Assembly: GCF_900167105.1 (NCBI RefSeq)
Contig: NZ_FUXE01000008.1
Coordinates: forward strand, 43,219 to 107,218
Source: Porphyromonas circumdentaria
GTDB taxonomy: Bacteria > Bacteroidota > Bacteroidia > Bacteroidales > Porphyromonadaceae
Direction: 5' to 3'
Length of the DNA stretch: 64,000 bases
Within the stretch, counting starts at the first letter, position 1; every line of letters starts with the position of its first letter. A program made the position numbers and the translations under genes. Of the stretch, positions 54,341 to 62,256 are shown piece after piece. Below the pieces are notes generated by a model that was given only the letters and a program-made list of their open reading frames with translations, had not been told where the DNA came from and did no database searches.

Positions 54341-55057
54341 ATGGCTCATACTCTATCTACTTCTATCAAAACGCTTGCTCTCATCGTCGCAATGCCCAAA
54401 GAGGCCTTTCGTATAGCTTCTTTTTTTCAGGAAACAGAAAAGATTGCAGAAAAGGGACTTACAGCTTCCGTTGGCTATAAAGAGGGGGTAAAAATCATCT
54501 TGGCACTCTCGGGCATTGGCAAAGTAGCTGCTGCAATAACCACGGCAGAGGTAATACGTCGCTATGCACCCAATGGCATCATAAACATAGGGGTAAGTGG
54601 AGGAATTCATGAGAGTACACATCAAGGGGACTTGGTTGTAGCCAATCAGGTTTGTTACCACGATGTTTTTTGCGGAGAAGAAATTGCTTGGGGACAAGTA
54701 CAGGGATTCCCTCTCTACTACCCTTCCTCCATGACCCTTCTCAGCCAATTTAAGAAAACAAATATCCCCTATCACACAGGATTGGCGGTTTGTGGAGATC
54801 GCTTCCTCACCGACCCCGAAGAGTTTGATTTTATTCGCAAAACTTTTCCGCAAGCTCTTTCTATAGACATGGAGTCGGCAGCAGTAGCCCAAACCTGCTA
54901 TGTATATCATACTCCTTTTGCCATAATACGAGCTATAAGCGATACCCCTGGACGAGGAGATAGCTACCAACAATACACCCAATTTTGGGAAGAGGAGGCA
55001 CTACAACAAAAAGTATTCAACCCAATACAACAATTACTAAACAGCATAATACAATAG
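54341..55057 (+). CDS. mtnN: 5'-Methylthioadenosine/S-adenosylhomocysteine nucleosidase
   Basis: Nucleosidase that splits MTA and SAH to adenine and a thio-ribose. It supplies the LuxS substrate and clears by-products of SAM use. The 238 aa show LALIVAMPKEAFRI, LSGIGKVAAAITTAEVI, INIGVSGGIHEST, the catalytic region SIDMESAAVAQ and RAISDTPG. It sits 12 nt before luxS, an arrangement also known from Porphyromonas gingivalis. Confidence 0.93.
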   Translation: MAHTLSTSIKTLALIVAMPKEAFRIASFFQETEKIAEKGLTASVGYKEGVKIILALSGIGKVAAAITTAEVIRRYAPNGIINIGVSGGIHESTHQGDLVVANQVCYHDVFCGEEIAWGQVQGFPLYYPSSMTLLSQFKKTNIPYHTGLAVCGDRFLTDPEEFDFIRKTFPQALSIDMESAAVAQTCYVYHTPFAIIRAISDTPGRGDSYQQYTQFWEEEALQQKVFNPIQQLLNSIIQ

Positions 55058-55069
55058 AAATCTGAACTT

Positions 55070-55549
55070 ATGGATAAGATACCCAGCTTCGAATTAGACC
55101 ATATCCGCCTCAAAAGAGGTATATACGTTTCGCGCCAAGACCGTTGGGGAGATGTAACAATTACTACTTTCGATATTCGTATGAAGGAGCCCAATAGAGA
55201 ACCTGTACTGGGAGTACCCGAGCTACACACCATAGAACACTTGGCGGCAACCTTCTTGCGCAATCACCCTCAATGGAAAGATAAGATTGTTTACTGGGGC
55301 CCTATGGGCTGCCTAACGGGCAACTACCTATTACTCAAAGGCGACTTGACCTCCCGAGAGATTCTTCCATTGATGCAGGAAACATTTGAATTTATCCGAA
55401 ACTTTGAGGGTGTAATCCCTGGGACCGAACCGAGAGACTGTGGTAATTGTCTGCTGCACAACCTTCCCATGGCTCGTTATGAAGCAGAAAAATATCTTAG
55501 AGAAGTACTCAACGTGGCAACGGAAGAAAACCTTATCTATCCCCAATAA
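55070..55549 (+). CDS. luxS: S-ribosylhomocysteine lyase LuxS
   Basis: Iron enzyme that cleaves S-ribosylhomocysteine to homocysteine and DPD, the precursor of autoinducer-2. The 159 aa have the metal-binding HTIEH and the third ligand in RDCGNCLLHN, and the catalytic cysteine in GPMGCLTGNY. It forms an operon with mtnN, giving the full SAH-to-homocysteine route. Confidence 0.97.
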   Translation: MDKIPSFELDHIRLKRGIYVSRQDRWGDVTITTFDIRMKEPNREPVLGVPELHTIEHLAATFLRNHPQWKDKIVYWGPMGCLTGNYLLLKGDLTSREILPLMQETFEFIRNFEGVIPGTEPRDCGNCLLHNLPMARYEAEKYLREVLNVATEENLIYPQ

Positions 55550-55599
55550 TCACTTTATAATACTTCTTTTTTTCTGCTTCCTCTTAGCGCGTAATCATT

Positions 55600-56925
55600 A
55601 TGCATAAAATACAAATACTTATGGCCCTTTTTGTCGGGTTCATGTTGGTTACCTCCTGCAAGAAAGAACCTATTTCTCAACCTATTGTAGAAAAGGTTCC
55701 CTCTGACGACAAGAAAGAAAACCCGAAAGAAGAAGAACAAAAACCCGAGGAAGAAGAGACTCCCAAAGAGGAGGAAGAGCAACCCAAAGAAGAGGATGAA
55801 AGTAATCTATTCCCAACTCCAGACAACTCCATCGAACTAAAAGGGGCACCTGCAGAACGTTTGCTTACCCTCCTCTTCAAAAGAGATTTTGACCGAATTT
55901 TAGCTTTGGGAGAAACGCAAATTAGCCACAACCAACTGGCCGAAATAAAGTCCTTTGCAGATCAACTTATCGAAAAGAATAATGCCCAAACTCAGAAAGA
56001 GAAGCACAATCTGCTCTTCAAATGGATAGTCAGCCATGTAAAATACGGCTCTCCGTCGGATGCCTCCCTGCCCGATTACAACAGTGCCTATACAACCTAT
56101 AAGTATGGAAGTGCAATTTGTCAGGGGTACTCCAATCTCTTAAAAGTAATGTGTTACACCCAAGGGATTATTGCTCCTGTCGTTAATGGATTTGCCAACT
56201 TCAATACGTTGGGCAATCCTTTGGGGCACGCTTGGAATTATGTTTTCCTCGATAATACTTGGTACGTTTCCGATGCTACAAACAATATCTTCTATAAAGC
56301 AGACGAAAAGGAAAAGTTCAACTTCCTATTGCCCGAGCACATTGACTTTGTTCTTTGGAAAGATGAGCAGATGGAGTATGTGTATCAGAATAAAGAACTC
56401 ACCGTGGGCAGTATTCGTAACAATGTTTCAAGTAGCCGCCTTACGGTACCTTACAGTATCGGGGGAATACGTATCTCCAATTTTAATCCGCAATCTCTTC
56501 CCTCTACCATCAAGGAAATCTATTTGGGAAGCAACATAAAATACTTGGGAGTAGCAGATAACCGCAAGTTAAAAGACGTAGGCGGTCACTTAGAAAAGAT
56601 CGCAATAGACCCGCAAAACGAGTACTTAGAGAACTATTATGGATCTATTTACGAAAAAGGGGATACGCAAAACATTCCTATCTTAATACCTGCTCAACTA
56701 AAAGTCATCAAGCTCAAACCTATTCCCACCGTCGGCAAGAATATTATTTATGGTCATCAAGGTGCGCGGGAACTATATTTTCAGGAAGGCACTGAAGTAA
56801 TCGAAGAGTATGCCATCGATAGTTGTCCGAACTTAGAAAAAATCTATCTACCAAAGTCAATAAAAAAGGTCGGCGAAAAAGCCTTTTGGTTGTGTCATCC
56901 CAACCTCAAAGTCATTTATTTTTAG
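55600..56925 (+). CDS. Transglutaminase-like lipoprotein with C-terminal LRR
   Basis: The 441-aa surface lipoprotein has lipobox LVTSC near residue 20. A strongly charged Glu/Lys/Pro linker follows at about 28-68 (for example PKEEEQKPEEEETPKEEEE). The transglutaminase/protease-like domain at about 90-260 has a Cys-His-Asp triad in SAICQGYSNLLK, PLGHAWNYVF and WYVSDATNN. A C-terminal region with BspA-type repeats (EGTEVIEEYAIDSCPNLEKI, YLPKSIKKVGEKAF) completes it. It may be an adhesin or cell-surface peptidase. The gene ends the backbone block; the integrative element begins soon after. Confidence 0.75.
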   Translation: MHKIQILMALFVGFMLVTSCKKEPISQPIVEKVPSDDKKENPKEEEQKPEEEETPKEEEEQPKEEDESNLFPTPDNSIELKGAPAERLLTLLFKRDFDRILALGETQISHNQLAEIKSFADQLIEKNNAQTQKEKHNLLFKWIVSHVKYGSPSDASLPDYNSAYTTYKYGSAICQGYSNLLKVMCYTQGIIAPVVNGFANFNTLGNPLGHAWNYVFLDNTWYVSDATNNIFYKADEKEKFNFLLPEHIDFVLWKDEQMEYVYQNKELTVGSIRNNVSSSRLTVPYSIGGIRISNFNPQSLPSTIKEIYLGSNIKYLGVADNRKLKDVGGHLEKIAIDPQNEYLENYYGSIYEKGDTQNIPILIPAQLKVIKLKPIPTVGKNIIYGHQGARELYFQEGTEVIEEYAIDSCPNLEKIYLPKSIKKVGEKAFWLCHPNLKVIYF

Positions 56926-57367
56926 GACTACTTTTATAGAGTATTTGGAGTTAATGATGTGCCCGAAATATGCACACATTACAGTGCGTATAAGCAGGAA
57001 TATTTTTTCGTATATGCACAAGAAAAATTCCGTTAGACGAAAAAATATTTTCGTATATACAAAAATTCCCTTGCCTACAACAACTATTCGAGGAAAGGGC
57101 ATTGGGAGGAAGATGGAGGGTAAGTGAATGAGAGTGAGAGGGATTTGCTGTATTTTTCTATGTTTTACACAGAGGAGTAAAATGCAGAAGATGTGGATTT
57201 ATGCAGAAGTTCCGTTACCAAATCATTAGTCGATTTGTTGATTGGTAACGGTGAGGCAAAAGGAGGTAACCGAAGAGGGGTTCGTCGGCTATGCACTTTT
57301 TCTCTTCTGCGGTGCTGATGCTCTATGACACAATATTTTGCGTAACAAAGAACGCTTCGGTAACGGG
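56926..57367. other. Junction region between backbone and integrative element
   Basis: I see no convincing gene. It contains the AT-rich repeats R4 (57001-57070), a 10-bp inverted repeat (57212-57251) and several GGTAAC sites, then the integrase promoter. The left end of the element is probably here, but the exact attachment site cannot be read without the right end. Confidence 0.45.
57001..57070. repeat. AT-rich repeat cluster R4
   Basis: Two imperfect direct units, TTTTTTCGTATATGCACAAG... (57004-57031) and TTTTCGTATATACAAAAATT (57049-57068), each end in AAAAATTCC. The first is preceded by GGAATATTTTTT, the inverse of that end. It resembles R1-R3 in style but shares no long word with them. 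Confidence 0.45.
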
Positions 57368-57371
57368 TAAC
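57212..57371. promoter_or_regulatory. Cluster of GGTAAC sites before the integrase
   Basis: CCGTTACCAA and TTGGTAACGG form an inverted repeat (57212-57251). Further GGTAAC copies lie at 57265, 57359 and 57366, with CGTAAC at 57341. The last copy overlaps the integrase -7 box. This looks like a set of binding sites for a regulator, excisionase or the integrase itself. Confidence 0.5.
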
Positions 57372-57375
57372 TTTG
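57368..57375 (+). promoter_or_regulatory. -7 box of the first integrase
   Basis: TAACTTTG overlaps the last GGTAAC site, 20 nt before the ATG. A protein bound there would block transcription. Confidence 0.5.
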
Positions 57376-57394
57376 CCCATAAAAACAGAAGCGT

Positions 57395-58624
57395 ATGCAA
57401 ACAGAAAAATTCAAGGTGTTGCTCTACCTGAAAAGGAGCGGATTGGACAAGTCGGGGCAAGCTCCGATAATGGGGCGTATAACCTACGGAAGAACCATGG
57501 CTCAGTTCAGTTGTAAACTGTCGTGCAACCCCGATTTGTGGAATGCTCGAGAGAGCAGACTGAACGGCAAGAGCCGTGAAGCTGTGGTAACGAATGGCAA
57601 GTTGGAAGAATTGCTTCTTTCGGTGCAATCGGCTTATCGGAGACTTTGCGAAAGAGGAGCGATATTTACGGCAGCAGATATCAAGGAGCAGGTTCAGGGA
57701 AGTATGCAAAGCCAGACGACTTTCCTGGGGTGTTACGACCTGATGTTGGAAGAGTTGAAAATGCGTGTCGGAATTGACCTGAAACCCGCATCTATGAGAA
57801 TTTATCATTTGGCTCGTCAGTACTTTGTAGAGTTCATTCACAGACAATTCAGAACAAACGATATGACATTCAGCCAAATCACGGAAGATTTTCTTTTTCT
57901 CTTCGAGCAGTATGTCAAAGGAGAATCAAGTCTCTCGCAAAGCTATTTTCACACCCTCTCCGTCTGTTTGAAGAAGGCTTGCCGTTTGGCATATAGCAAA
58001 GGATTTTCTGACAGACCCCTTTTTGAAAACAGCAAGGTGGAACAAGGGAACAAGAAGCTGCCTCGCGCATTGGATGAAGTCTCGTTGGAGAAGTTGCAAA
58101 GTTTGACTTTTGAAGCGTACGAAATAGAGCTGGAAGCGGCGCGTGATCTCTTTCTCTTCTCTTGTTTCACGGGTGTTGCCTATTGCGATATGGTTACCCT
58201 TGGTCGAGAGCATCTTTTTACGGATGATGAAGAGGCATGGTGGCTGAAGTTCCGCAGACAAAAGACCGGTGCGCTTTGTCGCGTGAAGCTTCTGCCCGAA
58301 GCGGTGCGTCTGATGGAGCGTTATCGGTCGGATGAACGAATTACACTCTTTGCTCCCGTTGCCTATCCCTCTTATCTCTCCCGACTCAAAGCCCTACAAC
58401 TTCGGGCAGGTATCTCGATTCCCCTTTCGGCACATGTCGGAAGGCATACTTTTGCCACGCTCATAACATTGGAGCGGGGGGTTCCCATCGAGACCGTGAG
58501 CCGAATGTTGGGGCATAGCAATCTCCAAACGACCGAAAGATACGCTCGCGTCACCCCGAAAAAACTCTTTGATGAGTTCGATCGATTTCTCTCTTTCACC
58601 GAAGATTTGCAACTCTCTTTGTAA
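57395..58624 (+). CDS. Tyrosine recombinase/integrase 1
   Basis: The 409-aa integrase of the IntDOT-like Bacteroidetes group begins with an N-terminal arm-binding domain (EKFKVLLYLKRSG, APIMGRITYG). A SAM-like core-binding domain follows, then the catalytic domain with FLFSCFTGVAYCDMV, lysine in FRRQKTGAL, HxxR in HVGRHTFATL, His in MLGHSNLQTTER and nucleophile Tyr in ERYARV. The position of the first catalytic Arg holds Ala (FTGVAY), as IntDOT also lacks that Arg. It probably integrates and excises the element. Confidence 0.9.
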   Translation: MQTEKFKVLLYLKRSGLDKSGQAPIMGRITYGRTMAQFSCKLSCNPDLWNARESRLNGKSREAVVTNGKLEELLLSVQSAYRRLCERGAIFTAADIKEQVQGSMQSQTTFLGCYDLMLEELKMRVGIDLKPASMRIYHLARQYFVEFIHRQFRTNDMTFSQITEDFLFLFEQYVKGESSLSQSYFHTLSVCLKKACRLAYSKGFSDRPLFENSKVEQGNKKLPRALDEVSLEKLQSLTFEAYEIELEAARDLFLFSCFTGVAYCDMVTLGREHLFTDDEEAWWLKFRRQKTGALCRVKLLPEAVRLMERYRSDERITLFAPVAYPSYLSRLKALQLRAGISIPLSAHVGRHTFATLITLERGVPIETVSRMLGHSNLQTTERYARVTPKKLFDEFDRFLSFTEDLQLSL

Positions 58625-58638
58625 CGTTTCAAGAAGAT

Positions 58639-58711
58639 GCCCTCAAAAGCTCCTAAGGAATCAAGCAAAAGCTTAGGTGCTTTTCATTTAAAGCTCAGGA
58701 GTTTTGAGGGC
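58639..58711. repeat. Long inverted repeat between the integrases with shared 16-nt motif
   Basis: GCCCTCAAAAGCTCCT (58639-58654) pairs with AGGAGTTTTGAGGGC (58697-58711) with one bulged G. Inside lies AAAAGCTTAGGTGCTT (58667-58682), identical to 32455-32470 after the dead integrase. It may be a terminator for integrase 1. Confidence 0.65.
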
Positions 58712-58748
58712 AGAGTAAGTAACTATTCGCACAGCAGACTAAAAACTT

Positions 58749-59924
58749 ATGCGCAGTACATTCAAAATACTATTCTACATCAATAAGAATAAAGTCAAAA
58801 TAGACGGCACGACAGGCATCCTTTGTCGCATCACCATTGACGGAACAAACGTTGTGATGAGCACAGGTGAAAGTATCGTTCCTCACGATTGGAGCGTGAA
58901 GCGAGGGGAAACAACGGATAAGAAGACCAACCAACGCCTGCAAGCCTTTCGGGAGGAAATCGAACAAGGGTACAGTATATTGCTCTACAAATATGAAGCG
59001 GTGAGTGCCGAACTTCTGAAAAACTACCTGCAAGGCATCGGGAGAAATCCAACGACGCTGCTTGCCCTCAGTGCAAAAGAACTCAAAGCCCAACGAGAAA
59101 GCAAGAGTGGGGGAACGTATGGCAGCAATCGAAGTTCAAGTAAACAACTCAACACCTTTGTGCAAAGTCGAGGCGAAGAAGATCTGCCTCTTACGGCAGT
59201 TACGAAGGGATTCTTCGATGATTACCGTTTTTATCTGAAAAAAGAGGGATATGCACCTGCAACGATAAACAAGCATCTCTGTTGGTTGAGCCGATTGATG
59301 TATCGAGCCGTCAGTCAAGGGACAATCCGTTTCAATCCGTTTGAAGGTGTGAAGTATGAGACCGTGGAGCGCAAGCCTCGTTTCCTCTCCAAGGATGATG
59401 TGGCAAAGCTCTTGGCTTTCCCATTGCAGGATGAAGGGGCAGAACTAAGTCGAAGAATGTTTCTTTTCTCTGTCTTTACAGGATTGGCTTTTGCCGACTT
59501 GCAAAGCCTGCGAGTTTCGCAAATCGAAACGAACAGCGATGGGAAGCGATATATCCGTAAGGCAAGACAGAAAACAGAAGTGGAGAGCCTGATACCCCTG
59601 CATCCGATAGCAGAACAAATACTTTTGCTCTACTTGAAAGAGGAAGACGATAGTAGCGATCACAAAGTATTTCCTAACACGATAACCAAAAACCAACTTA
59701 TTGCCCATCTCAAAGCTATAGGCTTGGCGAGTGGCATACGCACTCCGCTGACTTGGCACGTTGCAAGACACAGCTTCGGCACATTGACCTTGGAAGCGGG
59801 CATCCCAATGGAGAGTATCGCCAAGATGATGGGACACGCCTCTATCTCCAGCACACAAATCTACGCTCAAATCACTGACCAAAAGATTGCAAGGGATATG
59901 GGTAGATTAACAATAGCCAACTAA
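58749..59924 (+). CDS. Tyrosine recombinase/integrase 2
   Basis: The 391-aa integrase has the same domain order: arm-binding (FKILFYINKNKVKIDGTTGI, CRITIDGTNVVMSTGE), core-binding, and catalytic with FLFSVFTGLAFADLQSLR, lysine in ARQKTEVE, HxxR in HVARHSFGTL, His in MMGHASISSTQ and Tyr in QIYAQI. Again Ala stands where the first Arg is expected. The integrase remnant at 32195 resembles the start of this protein. Tandem integrases often act together in excision of Bacteroidetes elements. Confidence 0.9.
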   Translation: MRSTFKILFYINKNKVKIDGTTGILCRITIDGTNVVMSTGESIVPHDWSVKRGETTDKKTNQRLQAFREEIEQGYSILLYKYEAVSAELLKNYLQGIGRNPTTLLALSAKELKAQRESKSGGTYGSNRSSSKQLNTFVQSRGEEDLPLTAVTKGFFDDYRFYLKKEGYAPATINKHLCWLSRLMYRAVSQGTIRFNPFEGVKYETVERKPRFLSKDDVAKLLAFPLQDEGAELSRRMFLFSVFTGLAFADLQSLRVSQIETNSDGKRYIRKARQKTEVESLIPLHPIAEQILLLYLKEEDDSSDHKVFPNTITKNQLIAHLKAIGLASGIRTPLTWHVARHSFGTLTLEAGIPMESIAKMMGHASISSTQIYAQITDQKIARDMGRLTIAN

Positions 59925-59947
59925 AATGTTTTTTTGTAATAAATGGC

Positions 59948-59955
59948 TACCTTTG
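59948..59955 (+). promoter_or_regulatory. Probable -7 box of the NACHT-RelA operon
   Basis: TACCTTTG, about 200 nt before the ATG at 60151. The leader of that length has no reading frame of note and no strong hairpin. Confidence 0.45.
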
Positions 59956-60150
59956 CGAGAGAATGAGCTTGGAGATAAGGGTAGAAGTTTGGCTGTTTTT
60001 GCTTTCTCTTTTGTGATGCTTTTGCTCATTTGTTGAGGTGTTTTAATTCGAATACTTACTCGTTATGACAACAAGGACGCCACGTTGCATCCATCATTTT
60101 GAAGTTACGATGGTGGAAATTATATCTCTATTAGAAATCAAAAAAATAAA

Positions 60151-62256
60151 ATGCAGGATTTAAAACAGTTATTTAATCAATATGGTTATCAGCTAGACAG
60201 AGAAGAGGAATCCAATATACTTGTGTTCTCTCTAAAAACTTCTACCTATCCTGCTGTGGAAATGGTTCTCACAGGGGATGTAGATGAAGAAAGATTAAAA
60301 GAATTGCATTCTGAGTATTCGAAAATCGGATATGCTGTGCATGTTTGTAAGCAAACAGATTTACTTGGGATAGAAAATTATCTGTTCAATCGTTTCTTCA
60401 ATGTAGAGATTTCTAATCAGAGAATTCTTCAGCGATATGAAGATTATACAGAAGAACTCATGTCCCTATATGATAAACCCAAAGAAGATTATAGTTACAT
60501 CTCTATCCCATACTCACTTGAAAGAAATTTTGAAGCTCTACAGGGTACTCTCCCCAATTTGACGTCCTCTTTGTTGGAAGTCCTCAATCAAGAAGGCCCC
60601 CAATTTGTAATCATTGAAGCAGCTGCAGGATTTGGGAAAACATCAACTGCATACGAACTACTTAAAGAATATGTAAATCAAAAAAAACAAACACGCCCAT
60701 TCCTTATGGAATTGTCAAAAGACAGGCGAGCAAATAACTTTAGATATCTTCTTCTTTCTCAAATAGATCAAAACTTCGACATTATTTTAAAGCAAGATAT
60801 TGTCATCCATAATATTAAAAGAGGTCGAATCCCTTTGATTATAGATGGTTTTGATGAGCTTCTCAGTAAAGACCTTGATAATGGAGCAATGGACGCAAAG
60901 TTTGATGATGTGGAGACAATGTTATCTACGATTGGCGAACTTTTGACAGATAATTCTAAAGTTATCTTAACTACGAGAAAAACAGCAATTTTTTCTGGAG
61001 AAAGTTTCTATGAGTGGTACATGTCTTTGTATGAAAAGAGCCCCTTTTCTGTTTCTAGATATCAGCTCTATAGTCCGAGTGTAAATGATTGGCTTTCTCC
61101 TAAAGATTTAGAAGAGCGAAACATTCGACAAGATCACTTAAAATACATTGCAAATCCCGTGCTTTTAGCATATCTGCGATATTGTTCTACACCATTTGAG
61201 AATTCTGAGAGTCTTGTAGATCATTACTTCGAATTTCTACTCAAAAGAGAGATTAGGCGTCAAGAAATACCATTTTCCAAAGCAGAACAACTTGATATAT
61301 TCCAGAAGTTAAGTACTTATTTTTCTGGGTTTAATATTACTTCTGAAAAACGAAGTGACGTTAAATCCGCAATAGCTGAGTATGCTAGCCCTTATATAAA
61401 GAACTATGCTCTAGGTAGTAAAGATGCTGAAAACATAATCAATGCTCTAACCAATCATGCTCTGCTCGATAGAAAAGAAGAAAAAGTGGGCTTTCTCAAT
61501 GATTTCGTATTAGGATTTCTTCTGATGGAGGCATTCATTCATTATTCAAAAGATAGGGAATTCAAAGATTTTCTAAAAGAGACATCTTACTCTTTTTTAG
61601 ATAAGTCCCTTATTGCAGCGGCAGTTCGTTGCGAAAATGCTAAACGTCTTTTTTGGGAAGTATTACAAGGACACCCTGCTGTTACAATTGACCAAATGCT
61701 TCGGGTAGATCTTGTACTAACAGGTAAAACTCAGCAGAGTATCTCGGTATGTTCATTTACTTCTGAGACCTTTCTTGAATGTCTTATTGGAACAGAAAAA
61801 GGAAGTATCAGAGAATGTACTTTCTCGTCTGTAAATTTTATATCCTGCACTCTTGATTTTAACTTCATAGAAGACTGTGCCTTTGTTAATTGCAAATTTG
61901 AGAATTGTGAATTCAAAGGTAGTAATGACAACAATCACTTTTGGAACTGCATTGAGATTCCAAACAGTTTTTTGAGCATCTCTGAAAACGAAGAAAACGA
62001 GGAAAACGAAGGGCAAGAGATTTCTGATATTGGCTTGCAACTTCAAGTTTTAGAAAATTTTTTCCAAGTGGACAAGCGAACTCGGCGAATGCGTCTTATT
62101 TCTCGTTTGAGGAAAGAGATGGGATTGGAAGAAAAAACCCTAAAAAAGGTTTTAGGGTTTCTAGAACATAAGAGAATGATTTTATTTAATGGAGACAAAT
62201 CTTTCATTTCGGATGAAGGAGCCCGCTTTTATTTTGAACACAAATATGAACGGTAA
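60151..62256 (+). CDS. NACHT/STAND-type NTPase with pentapeptide-like repeats
   Basis: The 701-aa protein has five parts. (1) An N-terminal alpha/beta domain of about 110 residues that I do not recognise. (2) A NACHT-type P-loop NTPase with Walker A IEAAAGFGKTSTA (K163), Walker B with the NACHT-type acidic pair PLIIDGFDELL (D232, D235, E236) and sensor ILTTRKTAI. (3) A helical region to about 525. (4) A Cys-rich beta-helix-like segment at about 530-590 (CTLDFNFIEDC, CKFENCEFKG) like pentapeptide repeats. (5) An acidic linker and a winged-helix-like C-terminus from about 625. Such proteins are usually sensors in anti-phage or stress systems. It overlaps the next gene by 11 nt, so the two act together. 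The sensed signal is unknown. Confidence 0.8.
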   Translation: MQDLKQLFNQYGYQLDREEESNILVFSLKTSTYPAVEMVLTGDVDEERLKELHSEYSKIGYAVHVCKQTDLLGIENYLFNRFFNVEISNQRILQRYEDYTEELMSLYDKPKEDYSYISIPYSLERNFEALQGTLPNLTSSLLEVLNQEGPQFVIIEAAAGFGKTSTAYELLKEYVNQKKQTRPFLMELSKDRRANNFRYLLLSQIDQNFDIILKQDIVIHNIKRGRIPLIIDGFDELLSKDLDNGAMDAKFDDVETMLSTIGELLTDNSKVILTTRKTAIFSGESFYEWYMSLYEKSPFSVSRYQLYSPSVNDWLSPKDLEERNIRQDHLKYIANPVLLAYLRYCSTPFENSESLVDHYFEFLLKREIRRQEIPFSKAEQLDIFQKLSTYFSGFNITSEKRSDVKSAIAEYASPYIKNYALGSKDAENIINALTNHALLDRKEEKVGFLNDFVLGFLLMEAFIHYSKDREFKDFLKETSYSFLDKSLIAAAVRCENAKRLFWEVLQGHPAVTIDQMLRVDLVLTGKTQQSISVCSFTSETFLECLIGTEKGSIRECTFSSVNFISCTLDFNFIEDCAFVNCKFENCEFKGSNDNNHFWNCIEIPNSFLSISENEENEENEGQEISDIGLQLQVLENFFQVDKRTRRMRLISRLRKEMGLEEKTLKKVLGFLEHKRMILFNGDKSFISDEGARFYFEHKYER

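Noticed and set aside
57165..57380. 71-codon minus-strand frame ahead of integrase 1
   Set aside because: It crosses the GGTAAC site cluster and the integrase promoter and has no recognisable features.
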